From: Allium sativum
Taxonomy: Eukaryota > Streptophyta > Magnoliopsida > Asparagales > Amaryllidaceae
DNA: 64,000 nucleotides
Direction of reading: 5' to 3'
Assembly (NCBI GenBank): GCA_030737875.1
Contig: CM060922.1
Span: 301,993,456 to 302,057,455, forward strand
Below the pieces are notes generated by a model. The model searched no databases and was not told the origin of the DNA. It saw only the letters and a program-made list of their open reading frames with translations. Positions within the stretch are counted from its first letter, which is position 1. Each line of letters begins with the position of its first letter. The translations under genes were made by a program, and so were the position numbers. Below, in pieces: positions 12,395-26,204 of this stretch.

Positions 12395-13830
12395 CGGGAT
12401 GTCTGTTTCTTCAAAAATCATCTCAACAGAGATCGAAGTTTCAATAATCAAAAGAAAAAAAGGGCTATTTCATTAGTTCGAAATTACAATAGTAAGAAGT
12501 ATAAGCCATGCCTTTCTTTGTAATCCCTAAAATCGCAATCGCAAGTTTCAATCGAAAATGGAAAATGGTCGCACAATTCTGTCATAAATCGCAGTTATCC
12601 CCTTTTTTCCATTCATTCAATGAAAATCGAATCCCTTGATTTTATTCTTTTCAAATCAATCTCGTACCTCATAAAGAAAAATAGATCGCAGTTTCCAATT
12701 AAAGCCGTGATATCGATTGTTGCCATTGTCAGATTGGAAGCGCACGTAGTAAAGAGGAGTCCCAAATTCAAGTGGTGATGGTGGAAGACTGACTGAAGTC
12801 GCGGTGGATGGGAGAGGGAAGAACTGGAAATCGCGATGTCAGGAATTTGGCGGTTGAGGTTTGCAATGTAGACTGGAAACTTGTGATGTTAACTGTCACA
12901 TTAGTTTATCGCAATGGCAGAAGGTGATTTGGAGGGGGAAGCCTGCGAGGTTAAGGCAAGAATCATGAAGGTTACAGTCCTGAATCCGGTTAGCGAGGTG
13001 GTTTAGGAAATTTAGGTAACTAAATATTATTGATCTAGTTAATGAAGTTATCTTTTATTTAACTTGTTCAAGCTTGTATATATAATTACTCCTACATACG
13101 ATGTCAGATCTTGATAAACTTTTGATTGAGAAGAATGGTGATTGTTCCATGATGTACCGTGAAGATGAAGGATTTATAAAGGGGCAGGCACAGTGTTTTA
13201 CTGAGCAGTGGGATTGGTATGTTTTGGAAGAAGAGGTTTATAGTAAAAGAACGTTATTAAGGAAAATTAAAAAGGTAATTTTAATTTAATTGAGTCTAAT
13301 AGTAATTGTTTAATTTTATACAATCTTATATAAAATCTATAACTCTCCCTTATTAGATCCGTTTGGGACACCACTGATTTTCTTGGACTCGTACTAGCAT
13401 TAGCCGCACGTATGAGTTGGGTAGAAGGAAATTGGAGCTAATTGGGTTTTTTGTCTAATTTTAAACATTTGTTTAAAATTAGATAAATCGACGATAAAAA
13501 TCACAGTGAGTAAATCTCACTCACCTTTTATTTAGAATTATTTTTATCAGTTAAAAATAATTGTTTGTTGCTTATTTGGTTGCATTTAATATTTTTGTGC
13601 ATCTTAAATATATTAGTTACTTAGGCTTGGCGTGATGTGATATATATATTGGTGGTTGGATATTCCTGCAGTCTCATTAGCGGATGCCCGCGGTACCATT
13701 AGTGGATGATTACCCTATACGCCCCACGCTATGATAGTGGATGACCTTCTATACCGCGATATCCTGCCTCAAAGTAGGATGAGCATTATTTATGTTGACT
13801 AACGTCTGTGGATGCAGGAAAAACAGGTCG

Positions 13831-13852
13831 GAGGGATCCAACTGGATTCCTC
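13831..13852 (+). other. AACT-tetraloop hairpin in LTR C
   Basis: GAGGGATCC and GGATTCCTC pair around AACT, nine pairs with one G-T. It follows GGATGCAG, an acceptor-like box also found in D, E and G. Copies in G lie at 47852-47873 and 55104-55125. Confidence 0.6.
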
Positions 13853-15630
13853 AAAAATATATTATCTGTTTGTTTGTATGCACATATACTGTCATATATG
13901 ACGTGTTAGAAAACCTACCAATTATAATTGGTTGTTTTGATTGTTCGAAATATCACTGGGTCTGAATGTTGATCTATAAAAATATTGTAAAAGAGATCTT
14001 GAGATTTTAAACGGGAAATGCTATTTTTCTAAAAATAGAATTTGAAATTCGAATGGATTAAAAATATTGACTTGTTTTGAATAGATAAAACAAGTACTGA
14101 AATTTATAAATAATGTTATAATATATAGGAAATGGAAGTATTGAAATTTACAAACAATGTTTGTAAATTGGAAAATGCAGGGGGATTGAAATGAATTTAT
14201 AAATGGTGTTCATAAATGTAGTGGGAAAAATTATCATTTGATAATTTGAATATTTAAAATCAAATGTGAATTTAAAAATAGAAATGGGGAAATCGTTTTA
14301 AAGAAATAAACGATGGAAGTTATTCTGATGTTCAGAATATAAATTGAACTAAAATAAATCCGTAAGGATTTATGATTTGAATTCGATTAATTCGAATTTA
14401 TTTAAATAGAAGTTAAATTGAATATGAAAATAAATTGGGTGTTATATATATAAGTTATTATAAATAGAAATTTCCAAAATAAGATGTTGGTTTTAAATAG
14501 CTTTCGAAATAGATTTGTTTAAATATAAAACAAGGAAAATTTTATAAAATGGTGTTTATAAATATAATGAATTAATTATCAAGAGATAATTTGAATATTT
14601 AAATTCAAATTTGAATTTCAAATAGAAGTGAAAACAGAATTTTAATATAGAATTCAAATAGAATTGAAATAGAATTTGAATATATAATCCAAATAGAATT
14701 TAAATGGAATTTGAATATAGGAAATTCAAATAGAATTGAAATGGAATTTGAATAAAGAAGATCGAAGTATAAATAAATTTATTTCCGAGTTAGGGAAAGT
14801 CGACAATTTTAGAAGATCGGGAATATTATGTTGAATTGGAAAAATGGATTTGATATATATTAAAAAATTATCAGAATGGAGTGGAATTTATTATAAATGA
14901 AGTTTAAACGTTTATATATGTATATAATTAAAACGAACTTGCCGTAGTGCTACAGCTCGTAAATCGGCGTTTCGAACTTCAATTGAGTATACATGACTTA
15001 ATTTAAGTCGGAATTCTTTGAAACAAGAATCGCCAAGACCAATTGAATAATAGTTTTCTAATGGAAGAGAAAAATCAGAATTTCGTCTTATAGATTTTGA
15101 GTTATGTCAAAATCAAATTTTCAGAAAAACAGCGCCAGAACCATTATAAGGCCATAACGGTTTATTTAAATAAATAAAAGGATTTTAGGGAAATAAAATC
15201 CGAATTGCCATTAGAAAAATCCAGACTGGAGATATAAAATAAATACGAACTCTAGTGAAGTAAGTGAAATGATTTTTGAAACAAAAATCAGATTTTTAGT
15301 TATTAAATAGATTTAGCTAATTTTGAAGAATAAATAGTTAATTGAGTTTTGAATCGAAATTGGCGTTGGATAAGTAAATTGTTTTTGTGGATTCATATTC
15401 GAAATCGAATTTGAAACTCAAGTTAGAAATGAAATTCTACTTGTTTATAAGTGAATAAAAGTATATTTGAACATGATATGTTCAAAATAAAAGGGATTTG
15501 GCAAAATAGCTAATTAAAGAATAAATTAGCAAATTGAGTTAGGAATGACCGGATTGAGTTGGGATAAATTGGAAAACAGGTGACTATAGGTTGAGAAGGT
15601 TTGGAATGAAGTATAGGAAGATTTTAATTT

Positions 15631-15815
15631 ATGTGCCCGACAAAAAGGTACACGTTTAAGTTCCATATGAGGTTTTATGTGCCGTATCGGCAAGATGCTT
15701 GGCTTTTTCTTTTCTTTTTGATTGGAGAGGCCTGTGTGGCGGTTTGGGGATTTTCCCGATGCTCCCGATACAAAGGAGGTTATGGCGAATTTTTCCGGAA
15801 ATTTAAGGAGTTAGA
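15631..15815 (+). repeat. Internal-region segment embedded in LTR C
   Basis: TGCCCGACAAAAAGGTACAC through AAAGGAGGTTATGGCG matches the 3' internal region of E (36926-37110) and, in its last third, that of G (about 51735-51810). In E and G it lies just before the polypurine tract; here it is inside an LTR with no tract after it. An open frame of 80 codons covers it but resembles nothing I know. Confidence 0.65.
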
Positions 15816-16509
15816 ATATTTTTATGAAAATTTGATAGTTAGAAATCAATGTATCGATATATATAGAATTTGATAAATAAATGAACTTAAAAATAGAATA
15901 TTATAAACAAAAAGGATATCTATAAATTAAATCTGGTAAAAATAGCAAGAGAAGCGTATACATGTTTTAGAAATGGAAAACTGGTTTAATATGATGTTGA
16001 TTATTCGAGTTAGCGGTCTTGTCTGTTTTGAAGTTAATAATATTTTCAGTCAAGGTCTGAGAGGTAATTATTCCCCCAACTTGATTAATTTCATTATTAA
16101 CTGATAAATAGCAAGATTCAGTATCAAAGAAAAATGTTTAAAGAGATTTAGTCGAATGCAGTATTTTGGGTTGTTGTGACGATGTTTTACATAACATTTA
16201 TTTTAACTCGAAGAAGTGAAAGTTTGGAAATATAATAATAAATATTTACTAAGTATAGAAATGAATGGTCGTGAAAGAAATTAGTAATTGGAATATTTCC
16301 AATTATTAATAGAATATATTTTCTAAATATAGAAAATAAAAGGAGGCGATATATGGAAATGTTTTCCAAAGAACGTAAGAGACCGAGATGATAATTGAAA
16401 ATATTTGTTTAACAAATATTGATAAGGAAATGGAAAGGGTGATTTAATTAATGAATAGTAATTAAGGGGCCCAGTGATTGTTTTATGTTTTGAATGGATG
16501 ATTGTTTTT

Positions 16510-16539
16510 CTTCGATAGTTAAATAACCAGCTGTCGAAG
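16510..16539 (+). other. Conserved hairpin 'GATAGT' in LTR C
   Basis: CTTCGATAGT pairs with GCTGTCGAAG, ten pairs with two wobbles, loop of ten. The fourth pair is C-G here, T-G in B and T-A in G. Confidence 0.6.
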
Positions 16540-17645
16540 TGTTTGCCAATATCATTGTCCATATGGAGAGACCGGTTGGATTATTATCCGAGAACCACTC
16601 TGTATTGGCAGTAGCATCGCAAATCGGATTATATGAAGATAATCAAAGACTGAGTAAAGTGCAAGGGCTTTTTCTATTAATAGAAATTGTGCCTTCGGTT
16701 TCGTTCAATCCCAGAACGAACTTATATGGACGAATGCCTGACAGAGTAATTCCAATTATCGAATATGTTGGTCTATATAAATATACATGGTGGCAACGAA
16801 TTTATTCCCTTGGCATAATATCCAGAATATATTTATGCAAATAAATTAATGATTAACGGATCTGACAATGTGGCATTCAAAGTGATTGGGTTATAAATGA
16901 ATGATAAGAAATCGTAGCCTCAGGCCTCAACAACCGGGAAATGACAAAAATCGGACAGGCAGCATGATTATATGGGTCGATCCCATTAGGGTGTCTTATC
17001 ACCTATCTAGAGAAATTCATTTTACTTCTTTAATCTATCGATGTTGTCCCTTTTCGGGAAACGTTTCTTATCCCAACCGTTGGTGATATACATTCGATAC
17101 ACTCAAGCGAAATGAGTGGTCGGTCATGTGTGGGCCGGGTTGTAAGACGTTCTTGTTGAACCCAGTGTATTCCTCTCTAGAGATACACTATCGGAAGGTG
17201 GTTCCATACCTTGTCATGTTGGAAATCCAATCTCCAATAAGCGCCCTGCGGTTTTTGATTTTATATTATATCTGAAGCATGAGATGCAAGTGTTCCCGTA
17301 GATTGTTATTTATTTGATGTAGACATTAGATTTTCGTATCAAAGTGTTTTGGGTTATAGTAAGGTAAAAACCGTCCATGTTTATGTATGGGCTGGTCTTA
17401 CTATTATCCTTTCTTTCGAAACGATTTTAAAAGTTAAACAAATGGTTGGAGTTTACTCACACCAGTCCCATGACTGACCCATAGTTTATTTTGTTTGTTT
17501 TCCCAAAACTCTTAGGTGCCCAAATTTGTACGGGCAATCAATTAGTCGGGATTTTTCAGATTCGCTTGGAAGAGCTAGAAGCAGGAAGCTTCACTAGTTA
17601 GCTATCGACAATCATATATTCCGCTGTGTAACACGTTTGTATCTG

Positions 17646-17650
17646 GAAAC
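17646..17650 (+). repeat. Target site duplication of solo LTR D, left copy
   Basis: GAAAC immediately before TGTAATAACC, repeated at 47281-47285 after GGTCGTTTCA. Removing D rejoins TATCTGGAAAC with AGGTGTTTATAA, as in the intact 5' LTR of C (10331 onward). Confidence 0.9.
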
Positions 17651-19994
17651 TGTAATAACCCGGAAATCTGAGCCAATTTAAAATTTTTATTTTGGCAATT
17701 TTAGTTAATTTTGAATATTTAAAATGAATTATTTTAAATAATATCGATGAGAAATTTATTTTGAATGGAATTCGAACGTATATATTATATAGATCATCGT
17801 TAGAATATAAATATTTATTTATATATATATTAGAAATGGCGCGGTAGTTCGATAATTCGATTTCAAATTTCAAATGGATGTACAGGATTCAAAATTAACC
17901 GGATTTTAATGAAACAAAAAATATTTGATTCTAATTGAGAATATCTTTCCAACGAATCCAAAAAATTGAAATTTCATAGCGGGAATCAAAAGATGCGCCC
18001 ACTTGAAAATTCATAATAGTCGCTATGGAATTCTGGCCCTTAAAAATGGGAATTTTGCAAACTACCTCGGTTTTCAACGAAACCACTTTTGTTGGATCCA
18101 TGATGTCAAGATATTGCTAGGTTTCAAAATGGGTAATTTTTCGAATCAATATGTGAGCGTGGAAAAGGAAAACATGTTTTGACAGTTTCAGTTGATTTTA
18201 ATCGACTGGAAAATGGCCATTTTTCAAACGGTCTCAAATTCGATGAGATTAGTTTTGTTAGGACCGCACCGTCAATACGAAGCTAGAAAATATTTTTCGG
18301 GAATTTTTCTAGTCAATATGTGGCCCCGATAAATTGAAATGTACGTTTAAATTAAATATATAAAGATTTATATTTTAAATTTAGTGGAAACTAATCGAAA
18401 TAGCCGAATCAGCTTACGATACATATCCCATTGTGTTCGGGATGGGGGTATTTAGCTTCGGGCGACTCTTGTTGGGTTTGAATTGGAGTTCATGATATTA
18501 AACAAGTAAAATTAGAAATAAATATTAAATAAATTAAAATATATAACCCTTAACCCTAAGTCTTCATTGGTCAAAATCCATCCCGAGGTCAACGTTTAAA
18601 ACTGCGCCCCTTTTTCACTTTCGACGATGGAAAGCCCAAAATTTTCTTCCTTAATCCCATTCAGTTCAACGCGAATTAGAAGAAGATTATAAACCAAAAC
18701 CAATTCAACTAATTGAGATCTACAAATCAACTGGTTCTGATCAAATTTAAAGCAGCGAGTAGCTCGATTTTCGAGCTGAAAGGCCAGGCATTCACGGCGG
18801 AATTAGCGGAGCTACAGTGCGTCAAGCTCGACGCTGGTGGCATGGGGGGATGCGCCACATTTAGGCGCTTTAGAAGATGGCCGTTGATGGGCCTCCAGCG
18901 CGGTGTGCCGGTGGTGTGTGGTGGTCAAATGGGAGGAGCACGGGTTGATAATTTCAGAAAGGGGCGTGGGTTCGACTGTATTACAGCAGCTTACGGGATG
19001 AAGGTGAGAGTTTTATTTAATATAAATGTCTTGTAAAAATATGTTTTTGTTTAATACAAATACATTGGTAAAAATCAGATTTTCAAAAATAATAGCATAG
19101 TTTAAAACTGAAATTTTTCTATATAAAACATTGTTTTAAAATATGACTTGTATATAAATAACGCAATATTAAAATATAGTTTTAAAAATATAAATAGCTA
19201 TGGTTTTAAAGTAAATAAATCAGCATTGTTTAAATTCAGTTTTTATAAGAATATACATTGTTTTAAAATAGAATCTTTACTTGATTTTAAAATAGAATCT
19301 TTACTTGAGTTAAAAATAGAGACTTTACTTGATTTAGAAATTTAATCTTTACATGATTTAAAAATATACTCTTTAGTTAGATAAAAATATAATTTTTATT
19401 TAAGAAGCGAAATAAAAAAATGTGATTTTTTATTATCTAAAGAGCGATATAAAAATGTGATTTTTAATAATCAACTGCGTGAAACAGATGGCGATGGATC
19501 GGGCTGAAATCAAAACGAAATCCGAACAGTTCAGAAATATAGAATGGTGGAGTGGATCCCCAAGGTGAGAACTCCTCACCTTTAATTTATTTCTAGTTTG
19601 AATTATATACTAGGATGCAGACGGTGCTTAACAGCACCCGACACCCGTCGTCCACAGACCATGGATGACTTGTTTGTTTGGTTGCTATGTTGTCAAATTT
19701 GATTGTGTGATGTGGAATGAAATAAAATATTTTGTAGTGGAAAATATTTTATAGTTAAAAATATAATTTTTAAAGTGTATATAAAATAAATATTTATAAA
19801 CAAATCAGATGATTTGTTTATATACACTGATTTGACTGATATTGATTGGGACGATAAATTTTACACATCGCCCAACTGCACAAATAGAACCTGTGTTTGT
19901 TGTTTGAAAACCCCACACGGGTATTGGGATGAAATATGACATACACTAATCCCAATAATTAGTTGTATGTCGATCGATTGATTGACAGGCTATG

Positions 19995-20024
19995 TAAGCA
20001 TTGAATATTAATATTCAATGCTTA
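19995..20024. other. Perfect 30-bp palindrome in LTR D
   Basis: TAAGCATTGAATATT is followed by its exact reverse complement. At the same place E has TAAGCATTAA/TTAATGCTTA around a 10-base loop (39798-39827; one change at 23194-23223), so the stem is kept although its bases differ. Confidence 0.85.
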
Positions 20025-20284
20025 TACAGTGTAGAATGCACTCTGGATGATGGATTGCTATTTTCATTATTGTTATACACATTTGCTGTGTGAAATCCAT
20101 ATAATCACATTATATGGTAATTGACTGTGTCTGATTCCAGTTCAGAATTATCGAATATTTTAAAATATATTCAGTGAATATTGAAATGTGAAGTCGTGTT
20201 AAGTAGTTAAACGCCATTTTAACACGAACGGGAATTTAGACGATTTTATTCATTTTACAATGAATATCGAAAGTGATTTCAAAA

Positions 20285-20560
20285 TCTGATATTTTGAAAA
20301 GAATTGAAATTCGAATTAAATTGAAAAGAATTGAAATTCGAATTGAATTGAAAAGAATTAAAATTCGAAATAAACTGAAATAAATTGAAATTCAAATTAA
20401 ATTGATATGAATTGAAATTCGAATTAAATTGGTATGAATTGAAATTCAAATTAAATTGAAAAGAATTGAAATTCGAATTAAACTGAATAGAATTGAAATT
20501 CGAATTAGTTTGAAATAGAATTGAAATCGTTTTGAATTGAATTTAAAACGTATTGAAATT
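20285..20560. repeat. Tandem GAATTGAAATTCGAATT repeat in LTR D
   Basis: About nine degenerate units of 27-30 bp built on the self-complementary core GAAATTCGAATT. Shorter, more diverged counterparts lie at about 23870-24060 and 40470-40700 in the LTRs of E. Confidence 0.8.
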
Positions 20561-21929
20561 GAACTAAAATTGATTTGATTTGAAACCGATTTGAATTGAA
20601 ATTGATTTGAATTGAAATCGAGTTGAAATGAATTTAAAACGAATTTATATTGGAAAATTCAATTTTGATTTGAATTTGAGATGGAAGTTGAAATCGTTTT
20701 GAAAACGAATTTAAAACGATTTATAAAATACGTTTGTAATAACCCGAAAATTCTGAGCCAATTTAAAAATTTTATTTTGGCAATTTTGATGAATTTTGAA
20801 TATTTAAAATGGATTATTTTAAATAATATTGACGAGAAATTTAATTTGAATTGAAATCGAACGTATATTTATATAGATCGTCGTTAGAATATAAATATTT
20901 ATTTTAAATTATAAAAGGAATTGAAAATGGCGCGGTAGTTCGAAAATTCGATTTCTAATTTCAAATGAATGTACCGGGTGCAAAATAAACCGGATTTTAG
21001 CGAAACCAATGATATTAGAATCTATTTGAGAATATCTTTCCAACGAATCCGGAAAATCAAATTTCATAGCGGGAATCAAAAGTTACATCCAGTTAAAAAT
21101 TCAAAATAGTCGCTATGGAATTCTGGCCCGTAAAAATGGAAATTTTGCAAACGACCTCGGTTTTCGACGAAACCACTTTTGTTGGATCTGGGATGTCAAA
21201 TTATTGCTAGGTTTCAAAATTCGTAATTTTTCGAATCAATGTGCGAGCGTGGCAAAGGAAAACGCGTTTGACCAGTTTCAGTTGAATTTAATCGACTGGA
21301 AAGTGGTCAATTTTCAAACGGTCGCGATGAAACTAGTTTTGTTAGGACCATATCGTGAATACGAAGCTAGAAAATATTTTTCGGGAATTTTTCGAGTTAG
21401 TATGTGGCCCCAGTAAATTGAAATGCGCGTTCAAATTCAATATATAGAGTTATATTTTTATTTTGATGAAAATTGATCGAAACAGTCGAATCAGCCTACA
21501 ATACATATCCCATTGTGTTCGGAATGGGGGTAATTAGCTATGGACGATAGGCGGTGGGTTCGGTTTCGAGGTCGAAATAAAATGGTACGTTTTTGAAATT
21601 AAATAATTAAATAATAAACTAAAATAAAACCCCCTGGCCCCCCTTCATCCCTTCAAAACGGTCAAAGCACCACCCTTTTTTTTCTTTCTTCAGAATCGAT
21701 TTAGAAAAAAAAAGAGAGAGAGGAGATCGACGGGGGGAGGGGGGAACCGCCCCCGCCGCCCATCGCGCCCCCCCCCCCCCAGGTGGCGCGCCCACCACCA
21801 AGACACTCCCCCCCCCCTCCGCGCCTCCACTTCCCCTCTAGGACCTCCGACGCCCTCCAACAGCGCCCATCCCCTCTCTCCCCTTTTGAATCTCCAATCG
21901 CTATAAGTTTTAATTACTATACACATTCC

Positions 21930-22670
21930 TTTATTTTATTTCTATTTCAGTTTTGATTATATTAGTGTGTTACGCAAGATTAGATTTTTCTATTAGGCAA
22001 AATTATATTTTTGTGTCAAGAAAGTTTAGATTTTTCTGTGTAATCACATCGATTAAAAATGTGGTTTTTTTATAAAGTTAGCAAACTAAAAATATAATTT
22101 TATATAGTGGAAATAGTAAAAATATAATTTTTATATAATGTAGATAATAAAAATATGATTTTTATGGTATAGAAAGAATAAAAATTCGATTTTTAATTTA
22201 TAGAAGAGATAAAGAAATGATTTTTATAATGAACTAGCGAAAAGATTATATCTTTGAAGTAGGAAAGATATGATTTTTATATTTTAAAAATAATAAAAAT
22301 ATGATTTTTATCATATGTGTAATATAAAAATATGATTTTTATCATATGTGAAATATAAAATTGTGATTTTTATAAAGTAGAAGTATTAAAAATATGATTA
22401 TTATATAATAGAGAATATAAAAATATTATCTTTATATATGTAGCGAAATAAAAATCTGATTTTTATTATATATATGTTGAAGTAAAAATGTTATTTTTAT
22501 AGCGATGAGATAAAAATTCGATCTTTATATAAGAGTAGAAATATAAAAATATAATTTTTATATAGAAAGATGCGTTGTAAAAATATATATGAAGTAGAAA
22601 TAAAAATATGATTTTTATTTATTAGAATGAAGCAATAAAAATATAAATTTTTATTATGAATAGCGGGACA
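21930..22670. repeat. AAAATATGATTTTTAT repeat tract (intron-like)
   Basis: Some fifteen to twenty degenerate units in which TAAAAAT and ATTTTTA alternate every 35-45 bases, so neighbouring units can pair. The tract is kept at 38590-39260, 19020-19470 and, inverted, 3540-3790. It lies between a GC-rich island and an exon-like patch. Confidence 0.7.
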
Positions 22671-25600
22671 AAGAACTGCATTGGAATTTCAAGCAGATCC
22701 AGACGGTTCAGCAGTTCGGAAGCAAAGCACGGCGGAATGGAACCCTCGGTGAGAACTTCTCACTTTAAATCTTCTTTTCTAGTTAAAAATATATACTAGG
22801 ATGCAGACGGTGTTTAGTAGCACCCGACACCCATCGTCCACAGACCATGGACGGCTTGTATGCTTGTTTGATTGTTTGTTGTGATGAAAATTGATTGTGT
22901 GATGTGAAATAAAATAAAATATTTATATAGTAAAAAAATATTTTATCGTTAAAAATATAATTTTTAACATGAATGAGAATAAATAAATATTCATTTACAA
23001 ACCGGACGGTTTGTTTATGTATACCTATTTGAAGGACATTGATTGGGACGATAAATTTTACACATCGCCCACCCGCACAAAGAAAAATATGTGTTTGTTG
23101 ATTTAAAACCCCACACGGGTGTTGGCATGATATTTGGCGTACACTAATCCCAATTATTTAATTGTATGTCGATCGATTGGTCGACAGACTGTGTAAGCGT
23201 TAATTATTTATATTTAATGCTTATGTAGTTGTGTGGTGCACTTTGGATGATGGTTGATTATTTATCGTTGCTATTATATACATGTGTTGTATGGAATCAA
23301 TATAAGTAACATTATATGGTAATTGATTGGGCCTCATTCCAATTGGAAAAATAAAGAATATTATAAAATAAATGTTCATGTGTTGACAGTACTCATTCGT
23401 TGAGATTAGTCATGTGTTGAACGAAATATTTTAACAATAAAATGTACTTCTTTATCATATATAAAATTTGAAACTAACTGGAAAATAGATAAGATGAGTG
23501 GTCTCCTGGATATTGATCTGATGTTGGTTTCGTCCTTCGGAGTTAATATTTAGGGAATTGCTCTCTTGCTAATTTACGGTTAGAGTTTGATTAAAAATTT
23601 ATAGATAGAAATCATAATTTCATAAAATTATTAAATAACCAAAATATCACGTGTTGACGGTACTCATTTGTTGAGATTAGTCATGTGTTGAAAGAAATAT
23701 AGATTCATGTGTTGAATAGAATGAATATTCATTTATTGAATAGAATAACGAAGTTATTGAAAAATATAAAGCCGTGTTGATTAGAGATGCACTATTTTGA
23801 TGGAACGATATTTATATCGATTACATTCGTTTTTATAATGGATATTGAAAAGAGATTTAAAAATTGAATATAAAACGAATTCTAATTGAATTGAACATAA
23901 AATGAATTCGAATTGAAAGGAATTCAAATCGAATTGTAATCGAATTGAAATTGAATTAAATAGAAATGCAATTGGAAATCGAAATGAATTCGAATTGAAA
24001 TCAATTCAAATTGAATTGAAAATGAATTGAAATCGATTTGAATTGAAATCAAGTAGAAATGAAAGTAAAAAGAATTTATAATGGAAAATTAAATTTTGAT
24101 TTGAATTTGAAATGAAGGTTGAAATTGTTTTTGGAAACAAATTTAAAACGATTTATAAAATACGTTTTAAAAGGTAATCGACGAAATATATATAATATAT
24201 ATTATATATATAATGGCCTGAATAGAACACGCCGCGCTGCGGAAGTTCGCGAATTTCGACAATTGACTTCGAATGGATATTGCGGGAGATCCGACCGTCG
24301 GATTCTCCTAAAACCAGAACCGTTGGGTTCGTATCGAAAAGAGCTTTCTAACGAATATTAGAAATTAGAAATCTAATGGTTGGATTTGGAGATACGTTCA
24401 AATCAATTTCAGAAAAGATCGCTATAAGTGCAGTTCGATAGCCATTATCGGAAATCGACTGTACGGGCCTTGATAAAATTATTAAAAATATTAATAATTA
24501 GTGTAGAATCGTAAGAAATGATTTGGAAAGAATTGGGCTGAAAAATCCCGTATTTGAAAAGATAAAAATAGATTTTTATCGAAATAAACTAGTTTTGAAC
24601 TAGAATTAAAATCCAATTATTTTTAAATAAATAAATTATATTTGAAAAGGGTTTTAAATAACCAGAATTTCCAACATATGAATTGGAATGGATTTGAATC
24701 GAAATTGTCTTTGGAATATTTCGATATTAGATTCTGTAATTATACAGATATTTTGGAGGAAATTTGGAAGATATATTTTATATCGTTATTTCCAAAGCGA
24801 TAGTTGTGGGTTTCAGAATTTGATATTGAATATGGTATCTTCATCAACACTGTTCTTAAACCCCGTTGAGAAAAGATTAAATCTTTTTATTTAGATTTAA
24901 TGAAGTATACCAATTAATTAATATATTTAATTGGAATTGGATTATAATTGATTTGTGGGTTTATCGTGAACGGTATTTTAAATAACACTTGTTCTTTAAC
25001 CCGATAATAAATAGAATGTGATTTGGGTTTATCGTGAACTGTGTTTTAAATGACTTTAGTTCTTTAACCCAGTAAAAGGAATTTTAATGAATCTATAAAT
25101 AGATTGAAATGTGAATTGATAATTTAAATTATTAAATTTGGAAAGTGAGCGAGAATGGAGTATCACCCGTTTTGCTCCAAAGCGATAGTTAAATCTTTAA
25201 TTAGATTTGAACGTGAAATGGTAATTAATTTTTCCGATAACACTTTGGTGTTAGATGTGGAGTATTACCAGTTTTGCTTCATGGGATGAATAGGTTGGGA
25301 TTGGGAAATAAAATAAATAATTACTTCGGTGTGGTTCGCTAATCCCGACTAGTTTGGAAAACCTTGACAGGGTTTGAAATGACATCCAAAGGAAGATTAA
25401 AGAATAAAGATTAAAGAATTTATCTTTGATAAAATTAATGGGAACCTTTCCCTAAGAATGTGAAATTTAGAAACTAACTGTAGGTTAGCTAAAATGAATG
25501 GTTTCCTGGGTATTGATCTGATGTTGGTTTCGGCCTTCGAGGTTAATATTTGGGGAATTGTTCTCTTGCTAATTTACGGTTAGTGACTGATGAATTGGAA

Positions 25601-25861
25601 TGAGGCGTATGTTGTGTTTGTGTAACATTTGTTTATTATATACGCGAGTCATTCAGAAAGGCCGGGTTTATACCCATTCTGAATAACCGATTCGATGATA
25701 TGTCGAAGATGAAGACGGTGGTTGAAGACCGGAAGTCTTCACATCGTTTGGGTGATTACTGATGATCTTGATCGGGCTGTACACCCAAGGGGAGGGAATC
25801 AGTTGGTGATCGTCTAGACGTACTTGGAGATCGATGGATATGCGAGGAAAGTGCCTCCGGT

Positions 25862-25882
25862 TTCGTTCAGACCCAGAACGAA
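25862..25882 (+). other. Conserved hairpin with 7-base loop in LTR E
   Basis: TTCGTTC/GAACGAA around AGACCCA; D has the same at 45863-45883 with one wobble. It corresponds to the hairpins at 8107-8129, 16700-16720, 49797-49815 and 57112-57130. Confidence 0.6.
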
Positions 25883-26204
25883 CTTGTAAATGGACTGTGT
25901 GTTTGACATTGGATTTTATTCTGTGTTGATTGATCTCAATTAAATATACATATGTTTGGCTGCGGAGAATTTATTCTCTTGCTTAACGCCCTTCTGTGAG
26001 ACGTACGAGCTCAGAGGTTGTATATCGATGGACATCAGTCGCATGGAGTGAATTTCCTGTGTGGCACGCCTAAGTGGCAGATGATCAAGGCTTCTGTTGA
26101 AAAGCAAAGTCTTATGGTTGATGATCAAAGCACGGCCTATGTGGCACAGCTTTGTGTATAGCGTGGATTCGCGAGCCTCACACCTCGGTATGAGTCAAAA
26201 ACAG

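Larger units (their letters stand above)
11759..17650 (+). repeat. 3' LTR of element C, first part
   Basis: It starts TGTAACGACCCGG after the polypurine tract and continues at 47286 after the solo LTR D. Total LTR length is about 6.17 kb. A TATA box lies at 12387-12394, a likely splice donor (TTTAG/GTAACT) near 13015, a 9-bp hairpin at 13831-13852, and the hairpins shared with B and G at 16510-16539 and 16700-16720. The stretch 12400-13030 is the GC-richer island; 13900-15600 is AT-rich with no gene. Confidence 0.85.
17651..20734 (+). repeat. Solo LTR D, first part
   Basis: It starts TGTAATAACCCGG, continues at 43938 after element E, and totals about 6.43 kb with no internal region. It is the same family as the LTRs of E. 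A GC-rich island at 18590-19003 holds a 107-codon open frame (18713-19036, no known domain) that runs through a consensus splice donor AAG/GTGAGAG at 19004. A second exon-like patch (19490-19564) also ends AAG/GTGAGAA. Between them is AT-rich sequence with AAAATATGATTTTTA-like repeats. Confidence 0.85.
20735..26204 (+). repeat. 5' LTR of element E, first part
   Basis: It starts TGTAATAACC after target duplication ACGTT (20730-20734) and resumes at 35145 after F. Full length is 6530 bp, against 6681 bp for the 3' LTR; among other differences about 65 bp present at 41435-41505 is deleted near 24831. It holds a GC-rich, C-run island (21625-21900), an AT-rich tract of AAAATATGATTTTTAT-like units (21930-22670), an exon-like patch ending CTCG/GTGAGAA at 22749, and two copies of the 115-nt stem-loop module (23471-23583, 25471-25583). 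Confidence 0.9.

Noticed and set aside
18713..19036. 107-codon open frame as a host gene
   Set aside because: It is inside solo LTR D, has no known domain and reads through a consensus splice donor; treated as an exon-like island.
21619..21926. Gly/Arg/Pro-rich frames at 21619-21926 and 38212-38490
   Set aside because: They come from C/G runs in the GC-rich island of LTR E and differ between the two LTR copies.
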